48,844 nt of DNA from the NCBI GenBank assembly GCA_002726335.1, contig PBSR01000186.1, forward strand, positions 1 through 48,844. Direction: 5' to 3'. Source of the stretch: Gemmatimonadaceae bacterium (GTDB lineage Bacteria > Latescibacterota > UBA2968 > UBA8231). Positions 8,236-16,778 of the stretch are shown piece after piece; the first letter of the stretch is position 1; each line of letters begins with the position of its first letter. The position numbers and the translations under genes were made by a program. The notes below the pieces were generated by a model. It was not told where the DNA came from. It did not search any database and saw only the letters and a list, made by a program, of their open reading frames with translations.

Positions 8236-8741
8236 GCTGCTTTTCCTCGCTGCCCGGGGCGGGCGATCAGGATCGCGCCGATGATGGCCAGCAGCAGGAC
8301 GACGGAGAGCGTCTCGAAAACCAGATTGTAGTGCTCGAGCAGGGCATTGCCGATTCGGCCAACTGCCCAGGCCTCGGCTGGTACCGGTGCCACTTCGGCA
8401 AAGGTTGCCCTGCCGATCAGGCCGTACACGCCCATGCCGAAAACCAGGGCGGCAACGGCGGCAAACCCGGTCTTGACCGGCGATCGAGGCAGCGGATCCA
8501 GCGTCATAGCGATGGACAGCATCATGGCAAAGACGATGGCCACCGTGATCCCGCCGAGGTAGATGAGCAGCTGCATGGCGGCCACGAATGGACTCCCCAA
8601 CAGCAGGAACAGACCGGCCACGCCGAACAGACTGATACCGAGCCCGATGATATTGTAGAGCACGTGCCGTGACAGGGCTGCCACGCCGCCGCCGACCAGC
8701 ACGAGTCCGACGAACAGGAACTGTATGGCCTGGCCGATCAT
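8232..8741 (-). CDS. nuoJ: NADH-quinone oxidoreductase subunit J
   Basis: Complex I subunit J (ND6 homologue), 169 residues with five hydrophobic helices. The typical core is FVAAMQLLIYLGGITVAIVFAMML, including the flexible pi-bulge helix region that links quinone reduction to proton pumping. The ATG overlaps the nuoI stop by 4 bp (ATGA, 8738-8741), and its own TGA overlaps the nuoK GTG. The length is slightly shorter than in E. coli (184) but common elsewhere. Confidence 0.95.
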   Translation of the reverse strand: MIGQAIQFLFVGLVLVGGGVAALSRHVLYNIIGLGISLFGVAGLFLLLGSPFVAAMQLLIYLGGITVAIVFAMMLSIAMTLDPLPRSPVKTGFAAVAALVFGMGVYGLIGRATFAEVAPVPAEAWAVGRIGNALLEHYNLVFETLSVVLLLAIIGAILIARPGQRGKAA

Positions 8742-9316
8742 TCTCCGGACTCCTGATCGTCACCACCGGCTGCGGCCTCAGCAGCCTCTTGCTTGGCCTT
8801 CTTGGCGGCCGCCGCCTTCGCCGCTGCAACCTTCTTGGCCGCCGCCTTCTTCTCTTCTTCCTCGCGCAGCTTCGCGCGCACTTCATCTTCGCCGTCACGC
8901 CACTCTTCGAGCAGATCGTAGAGGAAGTCGTTCCGCCGGAACCCGGCCTGGTCGTACTCCCGACTGTATCCCAGTGTGTCCGTCGGACAGGAATCGATGC
9001 ACAGACCGCACTCCGAGCACAGGGCGAACTCCACCTCAAACAGGGTCGCCCGTTTCTTCCGCATACCCTCGGGACGCTCGCCCTCGACGGTGATGCAGTC
9101 CGATGGGCAGACGCGCACACACGCCTGGCAGTCGATGCAGTCGTGCGAGCCGATGGCCTCGATCTCGATGAGACGGATGACGTTGCGGTACGCCGTCGTC
9201 ATCTCGATGCGCTCGCGCGGATACTGCGACGTCACCGGCCCCCGGAAGAGATGCGACAGCGTCACCTTCATACCGACGAGCAGAGACCACGCTCCAAGTA
9301 TTGTCTGTCTGAACAT
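8738..9316 (-). CDS. nuoI: NADH-quinone oxidoreductase subunit I, with Ala/Lys-rich tail
   Basis: A peripheral complex I subunit that carries two 4Fe-4S clusters (N6a and N6b) and passes electrons to NuoB. The two ligand sets are visible: C60, C63, C66 and C70 (CIDCQACVRVCP) and C100, C103, C106 and C110 (CSECGLCIDSCPT). The core ends near residue 145. After that comes an unusual tail of about 45 residues rich in Ala, Lys and Glu, likely a helix or coiled coil. I chose the ATG at 9316 (MFRQTILGAW), 8 nt after the nuoH stop; a longer frame upstream is antisense to nuoH. Confidence 0.94.
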   Translation of the reverse strand: MFRQTILGAWSLLVGMKVTLSHLFRGPVTSQYPRERIEMTTAYRNVIRLIEIEAIGSHDCIDCQACVRVCPSDCITVEGERPEGMRKKRATLFEVEFALCSECGLCIDSCPTDTLGYSREYDQAGFRRNDFLYDLLEEWRDGEDEVRAKLREEEEKKAAAKKVAAAKAAAAKKAKQEAAEAAAGGDDQESGE

Positions 9317-9324
9317 CTGCCGCT

Positions 9325-10293
9325 CTACAGTTTCAGGACCACGGTGGTAATCAGCAGGTTGATGAGCGCCAGGGGCACCAGGATCGCCCAGGCGAAAGTC
9401 ATCAGCTGGTCGAAGCGCAGCCGCGGAAACGTCCAGCGGAACCACATCATCATCAGGATGAGGCCATAGACCTTGATGAAGAACCAGACCCAGCCCGGCA
9501 GCAACGGCCCCTTCCACCCGCCGAGGAACAGGATCGTTGCCACGGCGCAGACGATCACCATGTTGGTGAACTCCGCCAGGAAGAAGACGCCGAAACGCAT
9601 GCCCGAGTACTCCGTATGAAAACCGGCGATGAGCTCCGATTCGGCTTCGGGAATATCGAAAGGTGTCCTGTTCGTTTCCGCTGTGGCCGAGATGAAGTAG
9701 ATCACGAACGCCAGGGGCTGCACCAGCAGGAAGGGATAGGACTGGGCGCTGGCGATCTCGTACAGACTCAGCGAGCGGGTCATCAGCACGATGGGGATCA
9801 CCGCGAGCAGCAGGGGGATCTCGTAGGAGATGTTCTGCGCCACGGCGCGCACGGCCCCGAGCAGGGCATACTTGTTGTTCGAGCCCCAGCCAGCGGCGAA
9901 GATGCCGATCACATTGAGCCCGCTGAAGGCCAGCAGCAGCACCAGGGCGATGTCGAAATCGTGGAATACCCAGTCCGCGTCGATGGGCAGCAGCGACAGC
10001 AGCGCCACCAGCGGCGTAAACAGCAGCAGCGGCGCCACCAAGTAGAGGGGACGGTGCACATGGTCGGGCGTGATCAGCTCCTTGCCGATCAGTTTTCCCA
10101 TATCCGCCAGGGTCTGCAGCAGCCCGAAAGGCCCGACCTCCGTCGGACCGTACCGACGCTGCAGGCGAGCACTGAATTTGCGCTCGAGCCAGATCAGCCA
10201 CAGGGAGTTGATCGTGATGAAGCCGAGAATCGCCCCCGTCGCCGCGGCGATACCGATCCAGGGATTGGCGAACAGGTCAAAAAAGATCGTCAT
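9325..10293 (-). CDS. nuoH: NADH-quinone oxidoreductase subunit H
   Basis: Complex I membrane subunit H (ND1 homologue), 322 residues, eight helices. Together with NuoB and NuoD it forms the quinone chamber. Hallmarks are LIWLERKFSARLQRRYGPTEVGPFG near the N-terminus, ALLGAVRAVAQNISYEIPL, and ETNRTPFDIPEAESELIAGFHTEYSG, the acidic loop facing the quinone site. The upstream neighbour is nuoD, 114 bp away, the only sizeable gap in the operon. In the commonest bacterial gene order nuoE, nuoF and nuoG would lie here. Confidence 0.96.
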   Translation of the reverse strand: MTIFFDLFANPWIGIAAATGAILGFITINSLWLIWLERKFSARLQRRYGPTEVGPFGLLQTLADMGKLIGKELITPDHVHRPLYLVAPLLLFTPLVALLSLLPIDADWVFHDFDIALVLLLAFSGLNVIGIFAAGWGSNNKYALLGAVRAVAQNISYEIPLLLAVIPIVLMTRSLSLYEIASAQSYPFLLVQPLAFVIYFISATAETNRTPFDIPEAESELIAGFHTEYSGMRFGVFFLAEFTNMVIVCAVATILFLGGWKGPLLPGWVWFFIKVYGLILMMMWFRWTFPRLRFDQLMTFAWAILVPLALINLLITTVVLKL

Positions 10294-10407
10294 CGGACTA
10301 TGACCGCAGAGATCGTGCCGCGCGGCAGTGCGGGGCCGGGTGCGGGCGCGATCTCGGCCCGAGCGGCGTGGGACGACCGTTGGGCCGGGAAGCTGCGTCT
10401 ACGCCGC
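10294..10407 (-). other. 114-bp non-coding gap where nuoE, nuoF and nuoG usually lie
   Basis: All other junctions in the nuo operon are overlaps or gaps below 10 bp. This gap is GC-rich, lacks a good reading frame with a ribosome site, and shows no resemblance to the flavin or iron-sulfur signatures of NuoE, NuoF or NuoG. It contains GCCGCGCGGC-like inverted sequence and could form RNA structure, but I see no clear promoter or terminator in it. Confidence 0.5.
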
Positions 10408-11547
10408 TCATCGGTCGATCTCGGGGATGACGACATCGATACTGCCGAGAATCGCAACGGTGTCGGCAAGCATCGTGCCACGCAGCACGGACGGCATGGT
10501 GGACACGTTCACGAAAGAGGGCACGCGCAGCTTGCTGCGCACCGGCACGTCCGTGCCGTCGCTGCACAGGTACATGCCGAAGTGGCCTCGCCCTGACTCG
10601 ACGGCGAAGTAGTGCTCGCCCTCCGGCAGTCTGATCCGCTTGGGGACCTTCGGTGCCATGACGGGGCCGTCGGGTATGTCACGTACGGCCTGTTCGATAA
10701 TGTTAAGACTCTGCTCCAGCTCGCCCATGCGCACCATGTGTCGGGCGAAGCAGTCACCTTCCTCGGCGGTGACGATGTCGAAGTCGAAACGGTCGTAGAT
10801 ACCGTACGGTTCGTCCTTGCGCACGTCTCGGGCGACACCTGCTGCCCGCAGACAGGGGCCGGTGACACCGAAGTCGCGTGCCAGATCAGCCCCCATGTCA
10901 CCCACGCCCTTTGTGCGGTGGCGGAAGATGACGTTGTGGGTCACCAGAGTGTGGTATTCGGTGATTCGTTGCCGGAAGTGGGTGCAGAAATCTGCTGTGG
11001 CCTGGAGGAATTCGTCGTCCACATCCATCGATACACCACCGAAGCGTCCGTAGCTGTAGGTCAGACGCGATCCTGTGACCAGATCCAGGATGTCGAGAAT
11101 CTTCTCTCGGTCATCGAAGGCATACAGGAAGGGAGTGATCCCGCCCAGGTCGAGCAGGTACGTACCGAACCACAGCAGGTGGCTGGTGATCCGGTTCAGC
11201 TCGCCGGCAATGATGCGGATGTACTCGGCCCGTTCGGGGACCTCGATCTGCATGGCCTTTTCGATAGCCTGGCAGTAACCGAGGTTGTAGATCATGCCCG
11301 ACAGGTAGTCGATACGGCTGGTGTTGGGCAGGAACTGCAGGTAGTCGCGGTTTTCCGCCATCTTCTCATGGGCCCGGTGCCCATAGCCGATGACGGCCTC
11401 GGCCTCGAGGATGCGTTCACCTTCCATGTGCAGCCGCAGTCGCAGCACGCCATGGGTGGACGGATGCTGTGGGCCCATGTTCATGTAGTACGTGTCCGGA
11501 TCGGCCGCATCGCGGACCAGTTCCATGCTCGGCGTCGGCTGCGTCAT
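10408..11547 (-). CDS. nuoD: NADH-quinone oxidoreductase subunit D
   Basis: Complex I 49-kDa subunit homologue, 379 residues, separate from NuoC rather than fused as in E. coli. With NuoB it makes the quinone-binding pocket; His28 and His32 in MGPQHPSTHG belong to the loop that touches the quinone head group. Other conserved runs are GYGHRAHEKMAE, RIIAGELNRITSHLLW, LDLGGITPFLYAF and, at the end, ADTVAILGSIDVVIPEIDR, the canonical NuoD C-terminus. The ATG overlaps the nuoC stop by 4 bp (ATGA, 11544-11547). A longer open frame upstream is antisense to nuoC and was not used. Confidence 0.96.
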   Translation of the reverse strand: MTQPTPSMELVRDAADPDTYYMNMGPQHPSTHGVLRLRLHMEGERILEAEAVIGYGHRAHEKMAENRDYLQFLPNTSRIDYLSGMIYNLGYCQAIEKAMQIEVPERAEYIRIIAGELNRITSHLLWFGTYLLDLGGITPFLYAFDDREKILDILDLVTGSRLTYSYGRFGGVSMDVDDEFLQATADFCTHFRQRITEYHTLVTHNVIFRHRTKGVGDMGADLARDFGVTGPCLRAAGVARDVRKDEPYGIYDRFDFDIVTAEEGDCFARHMVRMGELEQSLNIIEQAVRDIPDGPVMAPKVPKRIRLPEGEHYFAVESGRGHFGMYLCSDGTDVPVRSKLRVPSFVNVSTMPSVLRGTMLADTVAILGSIDVVIPEIDR

Positions 11548-12059
11548 TCGTCGCCGTCCCCAACATCGCCATCGGCGGCACCCTCGGCCTCGACCACGAC
11601 ACCAGACAACTGGTGACGCTCCGGATCCTCGTCGACGAAGTCCTTGCGCAGCGGGTGTCCCACGTAGTCTTCGGGCATCAGGATCCGCTTCAGGTCGGGA
11701 TGGCCGTCGACGTGCACCCCGTGCATGTCGTAGACCTCGCGCTCGTACCACTCCGCACCTGGATAGATGCCGGTGATACTCGTCGCCGGCTGGCCCTCTG
11801 CCACTGTGGCCTGGACCACATGCCGGTTGACCCGACCCTCTACGGGGCAGAACTGGTAGTCCACACGGAAGGCGGCCACCTCCTCGACCAGGCGCAGATC
11901 GAGGCAGGTGATGTGTTCGAGATAGTAACCGGCATCGCGGAAGGCGGCCGCCACCGCCGGCATGTCTCCGGCTGGCGCCTGGTGCAGATGCCGCAGACCA
12001 CGTTCGGCGTAGTCGACGTCCCTCGACGCCGTCACGCCGGGAAGGATCAACTCGCTCAA
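11544..12059 (-). CDS. nuoC: NADH-quinone oxidoreductase subunit C
   Basis: Complex I 30-kDa subunit homologue, 171 residues. The conserved C-terminal region is clear: [48 protein letters not shown] chose the TTG at 12059 because it overlaps the nuoB stop as TTGA, the same coupling used at nearly every junction here, and because no ATG or GTG lies between it and the conserved core. A short acidic tail follows the core. It is a separate gene, not a NuoCD fusion. Confidence 0.93.
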   Translation of the reverse strand: MSELILPGVTASRDVDYAERGLRHLHQAPAGDMPAVAAAFRDAGYYLEHITCLDLRLVEEVAAFRVDYQFCPVEGRVNRHVVQATVAEGQPATSITGIYPGAEWYEREVYDMHGVHVDGHPDLKRILMPEDYVGHPLRKDFVDEDPERHQLSGVVVEAEGAADGDVGDGDE

Positions 12060-12583
12060 GCGGCGATCTCCGGACCCTTGCGACCGGCCTTGATCTTCTC
12101 TTCCAGCTTGAGGATACCGGCGAACAGCGCCTCGGGCCGTGGCGGACACCCCGGCACATAGACGTCGACTGGGACGATCTTGTCGGCACCCTCGACGATG
12201 GCATACTGACCCGGATACTTGAAGGGTCCACCGTCGATCGTGCAGCCACCCATGGCAATGGTCCACTTCGGCGCTGGCATCTGATCCCACAGTGTCCTGA
12301 TGACGGGCACCATCTTGCGCGAGATCGTGCCTGCCAGAATCATCACGTCTGCCTGACGGGCGCTGGGACGGAATACGCCGGCACCGATACGATCCAGATC
12401 GAACCGGGAGGCACCGACGGCCATCATCTCCATGGCACAACAGGCCAGACCGAAGGTCAGTGGCCACAGCGAATTGGCCCGCGCCTGGTTGAGCAGGTTT
12501 TCGAGCAGGTCCAGGTGCACCAGAGGCCGGGCCTGCTCCAACAACTCCTCGGTGTTGTCGGAGGCCGCCTCCGATCGACTCAC
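12056..12583 (-). CDS. nuoB: NADH-quinone oxidoreductase subunit B
   Basis: Carries the terminal 4Fe-4S cluster N2 of complex I. Its four ligands are C48 and C49 (LACCAMEMM), C114 (MGGCTIDGG) and C146 ([11 protein letters not shown]). The length of 175 residues is typical. The start is a GTG overlapping the nuoA stop (GTGA, 12580-12583); a longer frame reaching 12679 would extend into nuoA and lacks family support. It ends in EIAA directly before the TTG of nuoC. Confidence 0.95.
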   Translation of the reverse strand: MSRSEAASDNTEELLEQARPLVHLDLLENLLNQARANSLWPLTFGLACCAMEMMAVGASRFDLDRIGAGVFRPSARQADVMILAGTISRKMVPVIRTLWDQMPAPKWTIAMGGCTIDGGPFKYPGQYAIVEGADKIVPVDVYVPGCPPRPEALFAGILKLEEKIKAGRKGPEIAA

Positions 12584-12954
12584 GCCGACCTCCAGTGCAA
12601 CACACCTTTGCGCCAGGCGTAGACGATGGCCAGGAATAGAATACCAATGAAGAGCGACAACTCGATGAGATCGCGCCACGCGTACTGACCGTTGCCGAAG
12701 ACGACTGCCACCGGAAGGATATAGAGCACGTCCACTTCGAAAACGACGAAGATCAGGGCGAACAGGTAATAGGCGATATCGAAGCGCACCCAGGCACTAC
12801 CCTCAGTGTCCACGCCGCATTCGTATGTGTCTCGGGTCTTGGAGCCGGTGGAACGTGGCGCCAGAAACAGGGGCGCTACGAGAGGGGCGATGCCGAGCGC
12901 GGCGCCGATGACGAGCAGGGCGCCGAAGAAGGCGTAGTCGGTGGGTTCGCTCAC
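12580..12954 (-). CDS. nuoA: NADH-quinone oxidoreductase subunit A
   Basis: A small membrane subunit of complex I (ND3 homologue), 124 residues with three helices. The conserved quinone-site loop reads [33 protein letters not shown] and contains the Cys known for its active/deactive switch in mitochondria. The start is a GTG with AGGAG 5 nt upstream. It is the first gene of the operon, and a likely promoter lies 30-65 bp before it. Confidence 0.95.
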   Translation of the reverse strand: MSEPTDYAFFGALLVIGAALGIAPLVAPLFLAPRSTGSKTRDTYECGVDTEGSAWVRFDIAYYLFALIFVVFEVDVLYILPVAVVFGNGQYAWRDLIELSLFIGILFLAIVYAWRKGVLHWRSA

Positions 12955-12987
12955 TTCACTCCTGGGGTTTGGCGCGGACGAAACAGC

Positions 12988-13018
12988 TTAATATCCGATT
13001 GCGACACCGATTGGACAA
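12988..13018 (-). promoter_or_regulatory. Possible sigma-70-like promoter of the nuo operon
   Basis: In the 97-bp gap before nuoA the minus strand has TTGTCC (13013-13018) and TATTAA (12988-12993), 19 bp apart; shifting the -10 by one base to ATATTA gives 18 bp. The gap is the least GC-rich part of the neighbourhood. The upstream gene ends at 13052 in the same direction, so read-through is also possible. Confidence 0.4.
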
Positions 13019-13051
13019 CTCCCGGCACCACTTGCTGGTAGGATCGCCGTC

Positions 13052-14626
13052 TCAGAAACCGACTGCCTGTCCATCCTTGCGCGGCTCCGAGGCCGCGAGG
13101 TAGCCCTCGTCGAGACGATGGATCACCTGGCCGCCGCCGAAGTGTGCCGCATCCCGCAGGCGCATGTGGTGTCCCCGTCCTTCGAGCTGAGCCAGGACCT
13201 CTGTCCCCGCCGACTCCTCGATCGACACGTCGAGGCCGGTGTCGAAGCGCCAGCGTGGTGCGTCGAGAGCCGTCTGGGGATTCTGCCCGTAGTCGAAGAG
13301 GCGCACCATCACCTGGGCGTGCCCCTGGGGCTGCATGTGGCCCCCCATGACCCCGCAACTGATCAACGGCTGCCCGTCCCGTGTGACGAAAGCAGGGATG
13401 ATTGTGTGGTACGGTCGTTTGCTGCCACCCACCTGATTTGGATGACCCGGCTCGAGGGTAAATCCTGCACCCCGGTTCTGCAGGCTGATGCCAGTGTCGG
13501 GGACGACGACGCCGGAACCGAAGCCGCCGAAGTTTGACTGGATGAAGGAGATCATTCGTCCCTCTTCATCGGCTGCGGTCAGGTATACTGTGTCGCCTTG
13601 TTCTGGTGTTCCGAAGACGGGCGCCTGCGCCGCAGCCATGTCGATGTCGGCCGCCCGGCGCTGCAGGTAGCCGTCGTCGAGCAGCGCCTCGAAATCAATA
13701 TCGCCTGCCTCCGGGTCCGCCACGTAGCGTTTGGCATCGGCGAAGGCCAGCTTCATGGCTTCGATCTGCAGATGCAGACAGTCGGCCGAATCCACCGGAT
13801 GAGCGGCCAGATCGAACTGCCGCAGAATGCCCAGAGCGATGAGCGCGGTGATGCCCTGCCCGTTGGGCGGGATCTCGTGCAGACTCTGACCGCGATAGTC
13901 CACCGCCAGAGGCTTCACCCATTCGGGTTGATGGGACGCCAGATCGTCAACGGTCAACAACCCGCCGCCGGCCCTGGCGTGGGCGGCGATCTGCTCCGCC
14001 AGGTCGCCCTGGTAGAAGTCCTGCCCGCCTGTCTCGGCGATCTTCTCGAGGGTCTCAGCCTGCGCCGGAAAGGCAAAGCGTTCGCCGGGCAATGGCGCCC
14101 GTCCCTCGAGGGTAAAAACCGCCTGCCAGTCCGGGTGGTTCTCATGCGTGCGCGCCGCCTCCCCCCATGACGCCGCCGTCACCGGTGGCACCAGCCAGCC
14201 GTGCCGCGCGTAGCTGATAGCCGGTTCGAACAGATCGGCGAAAGGCAGTTGTCCGAAGCGCTCCGACAGGGCCGACCAGGCCGACACACAGCCGGGCACG
14301 GTGACCGTGTCCCAACCGAAGGACGGCATGTGCTCATACTTGGAATAGTGCTGCGGCGACCAGGCCTGCGGCGACCGGCCGGAGGCGTTGAGCCCGTGAA
14401 GCTGCTCGCCGTCCCAGAGAATGGCGAAGGCATCGGAGCCGATGCCGTTCATGTTCGGCTCGACCACGGTCAGGGCGATGGCCGTCGCCAGGGCCGCGTC
14501 GATGGCGTTGCCGCCCTGCTGCATCATCTGCAGACCTGCCTGCGCCGCCAGCGGCTGCGACGTGGCCACCACATTGCGCGCCATCACCGGCATACGCCGA
14601 CTGGCGTACGGGAAATCCCAGTTCAA
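13052..14626 (-). CDS. Gamma-glutamyltransferase-like Ntn hydrolase
   Basis: A member of the gamma-glutamyltranspeptidase family (YwrD-like branch), 524 residues. Such proteins are made as a precursor that cuts itself before a Thr, which then becomes the N-terminal nucleophile. Here Thr346 in GDTVYLTAADEEG fits that position. Family landmarks are ASRRMPVMARNVVATSQPLA at the N-terminus, LNASGRSP (79-86), and SNFGGFGSGVVVPDTGISLQNRG and GGSKRPYHTIIPAF in the small-subunit part. No signal peptide is seen, so a cytoplasmic enzyme is likely, perhaps acting on gamma-glutamyl or other acyl amides. The TTG start overlaps the lactonase stop (TTGA); an ATG at 14593 is the alternative. Confidence 0.88.
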   Translation of the reverse strand: MNWDFPYASRRMPVMARNVVATSQPLAAQAGLQMMQQGGNAIDAALATAIALTVVEPNMNGIGSDAFAILWDGEQLHGLNASGRSPQAWSPQHYSKYEHMPSFGWDTVTVPGCVSAWSALSERFGQLPFADLFEPAISYARHGWLVPPVTAASWGEAARTHENHPDWQAVFTLEGRAPLPGERFAFPAQAETLEKIAETGGQDFYQGDLAEQIAAHARAGGGLLTVDDLASHQPEWVKPLAVDYRGQSLHEIPPNGQGITALIALGILRQFDLAAHPVDSADCLHLQIEAMKLAFADAKRYVADPEAGDIDFEALLDDGYLQRRAADIDMAAAQAPVFGTPEQGDTVYLTAADEEGRMISFIQSNFGGFGSGVVVPDTGISLQNRGAGFTLEPGHPNQVGGSKRPYHTIIPAFVTRDGQPLISCGVMGGHMQPQGHAQVMVRLFDYGQNPQTALDAPRWRFDTGLDVSIEESAGTEVLAQLEGRGHHMRLRDAAHFGGGQVIHRLDEGYLAASEPRKDGQAVGF

Positions 14627-15507
14627 GGCGTACCCGTACCGGGCACATCAACCTCCACGACCATGATGCGGCCATCTCCCTGGAATCGCTCCCGGCCGAT
14701 CAGCGTCGATTGACAGAGGAACAGCGTCTTCATCTGCGGGCCACCCAGCGTGCAGGCGTAGGAGGCATAGCCGTCCATATCGATACGGTCAACGATCTCA
14801 CCCCCCTCGCGGACGCGGACGAAGCCCCCCGGTCCACCGTAGATGTAGTACGGCACCGCCACCCACAGACAGCCTTCTTCATCCATCGTGATCCCGTCGG
14901 TTGGCGCCCCGATGTCGGCCCACACCCGCCGGTTGCTGAGGGAGCCATCCTCTTCGATGTCGAAGGCGGTGAGTCGGTTGGCAAAAGTCTCGGCGACGAT
15001 GTAGGTGCGCCCATCCGGCGAGATCACCGGGCCATTGGGAAAGGTCATACGGTCAGCGACGATGCGCGCCGAACCATCCGGCTGTACGAGGATGATGTGG
15101 CTGAAGCCCGGCATGTTTCCTGGGCCGGGGTGCTGTAACTCGTCCAACATCTGGAAGCTGCCGATGTAGCTGCGCCCGGACCCGTCGACCACCATGTCGT
15201 TGCAGCCGAAACCATCGAGAGCGTGCATGTCAGCCACGGGAGTGACCGAGCCGTCGGCGCCGATGCGGTTCAGCTTGCCGTCCAGGGACACGGCCACGAA
15301 GGTCCCGTCCGGCCACCAGCCCAGGCCCGACGGCATTTCCGGTACGGCGGCCACCGACTGCAGATCACCTGTCAGATCGACGCTCTTGATATCACCGGCG
15401 AGCACATCCGAGAACCACAGCTTGCCCTGATCATCGTCGCCGACGCGCCATCGTGGGCCCTCGGGAAAGAACAGATCATCTACGAGCAGTTCGGGGGTAC
15501 GTGGCAT
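14623..15507 (-). CDS. SMP-30/gluconolactonase family hydrolase
   Basis: A six-bladed beta-propeller of the SMP-30/Gnl/LRE family, 294 residues. The four expected metal ligands are visible: Glu16 (FPEGPRW), Asn103 (GCNDMVVD), Asn158 (FPNGPVISPDG) and Asp204 (APTDGITMD). Enzymes of this type open sugar-acid lactones, such as glucono- or fuconolactone, in oxidative sugar breakdown. It follows the enolase-family dehydratase by 3 nt and overlaps the GGT-like gene, so lactone opening and sugar-acid dehydration are probably made together. The exact sugar is unknown. Confidence 0.9.
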   Translation of the reverse strand: MPRTPELLVDDLFFPEGPRWRVGDDDQGKLWFSDVLAGDIKSVDLTGDLQSVAAVPEMPSGLGWWPDGTFVAVSLDGKLNRIGADGSVTPVADMHALDGFGCNDMVVDGSGRSYIGSFQMLDELQHPGPGNMPGFSHIILVQPDGSARIVADRMTFPNGPVISPDGRTYIVAETFANRLTAFDIEEDGSLSNRRVWADIGAPTDGITMDEEGCLWVAVPYYIYGGPGGFVRVREGGEIVDRIDMDGYASYACTLGGPQMKTLFLCQSTLIGRERFQGDGRIMVVEVDVPGTGTP

Positions 15508-15510
15508 GCT

Positions 15511-16767
15511 CTACTCCCTGGTGATCACCGGCGACTCGCTGGCGCGTTTGTGCAGATCGTCGAAGTCGGACGAGCCGTCGTCGTCCAGCAGGTCCGTGCT
15601 GCAGCCCCAGTCGTCGACGGCGCTGTTGCCATTGCTGTAGAATGTCCACTTCTGACCGGAGTTGGCGAAGTAGATCTTGCTGCCACCGGGCCGATTGACA
15701 CGCACCAGCCGTCGCGGCAGCGAGTGATCGGCCTTCTCCACCCGGTACTTCTCCAGCGCGTCCGCGTCGAGGGTGATTCCCAGTCCCGGCTCTTCCGGTA
15801 CGCGGGCGTGACCATCGATGACGGGCATACGCTCGGTCAGCAGACTGTGTTCATAGAGCTCGTGACAGGTGATGGTCGGCCACTGGGCGGCCGACAGCAC
15901 CGCACTCAGGTGCAGGGACATGGCCGTCGTCGGCGCCGCTCCCACCATCTGCAGGAAGAAGGGCATGTTGAGCGCCGCCGCGGTGTGTCCCTGCCGCATG
16001 GTCTGCGACACACCACCGCCGATCACCCAACCGTCGCAGACGCCCCCCATCTCGATGCCTTCGCGGGCACCGATCTGTCCATAGTGATGGGCTACGGCCG
16101 TCTCGATCTGCGAGCGCATGAAGTGATTGCCCGACGCGTCGTGTCGCGGGATCGGATCTTCGAAGATCTTGATCTTGGGGAACGTCGACTCCAGTTCGCG
16201 CAGCAGGGGGATCGCATTCGAGGCGTTGACGAGGAAGGCGTTCCAGTCGGCGTCGATGCGAAAGTGGTCGGGTGTAGCCCGACTGATGCGGTCGATCGTC
16301 TCCCGCACGTCGAACCACGGACGGGTCTTGATCTTGATACAGGTGTACCCGAGAGACACGGCGACTTTCGCCTCCTCCTCATACTTCTCGGGGGACATGT
16401 CGTGATCCCAGAAGGAGATGGCACACCAGTCGCGCACCTTGGCGCCGCCGAGCAGGCGGTGCACGGGCACACCCGCCAGCTTGCCCGCCGCATCGAAGAG
16501 GGCCATCTGCAGGCCCGCTCCCAGCGAATCGTCCCACATCGTCTCCGCCGGCGGACGGCCGACGACGCGGTCCTCGTTCTTTACCCGCCCCCAGGTGTAG
16601 TTCTGAATCGTCTCACCCCAGCCGGTGACCCCGGCGTCGGTCTCGACTTTGGTGATCTCCAGCTCCGACCAGGAGTGCACGCCGGCACGCTCCATCTCGC
16701 GGCGCACGCGATCGACGAAAGGCACGTGCAGGATGAAGCGCTCGATTCCGGACACCTTGGCTGTCAT
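15511..16767 (-). CDS. Mandelate racemase/muconate lactonizing enzyme family protein
   Basis: Enolase superfamily, 418 residues, a capping domain plus a TIM barrel. The KxK acid/base motif is CIKIKTRPW (K145, K147). Metal ligands are Asp172 or Asp174 (IDADWN) and Glu203 (FEDPIPRHD). The third ligand, usually Glu or Asp at the end of the fifth strand, is not obvious; that stretch reads SQIETAVAHHYGQIGA. Family members dehydrate or racemise carboxylate sugars. It follows the lipoprotein cytochrome gene by 11 nt and precedes the lactonase by 3 nt. Substrate cannot be assigned. The last 60 residues (from about YFANSGQKWTFYSNG) form an unusual C-terminal extension. Confidence 0.88.
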   Translation of the reverse strand: MTAKVSGIERFILHVPFVDRVRREMERAGVHSWSELEITKVETDAGVTGWGETIQNYTWGRVKNEDRVVGRPPAETMWDDSLGAGLQMALFDAAGKLAGVPVHRLLGGAKVRDWCAISFWDHDMSPEKYEEEAKVAVSLGYTCIKIKTRPWFDVRETIDRISRATPDHFRIDADWNAFLVNASNAIPLLRELESTFPKIKIFEDPIPRHDASGNHFMRSQIETAVAHHYGQIGAREGIEMGGVCDGWVIGGGVSQTMRQGHTAAALNMPFFLQMVGAAPTTAMSLHLSAVLSAAQWPTITCHELYEHSLLTERMPVIDGHARVPEEPGLGITLDADALEKYRVEKADHSLPRRLVRVNRPGGSKIYFANSGQKWTFYSNGNSAVDDWGCSTDLLDDDGSSDFDDLHKRASESPVITRE

Positions 16768-16778
16768 GGTTCTGCTCC

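Noticed and set aside
7930..9120. A 396-residue frame ending in NuoK
   Set aside because: The first three quarters are Arg-rich shadow of nuoI and nuoJ; NuoK is about 100 residues and starts at the GTG at 8235.
10408..12258. A single long minus-strand protein covering nuoD and more
   Set aside because: Only the part after 11547 matches NuoD; the upstream part is Arg/Pro/Ser-rich antisense-like sequence overlapping nuoC and nuoB, and the ATGA overlap fixes the nuoD start.
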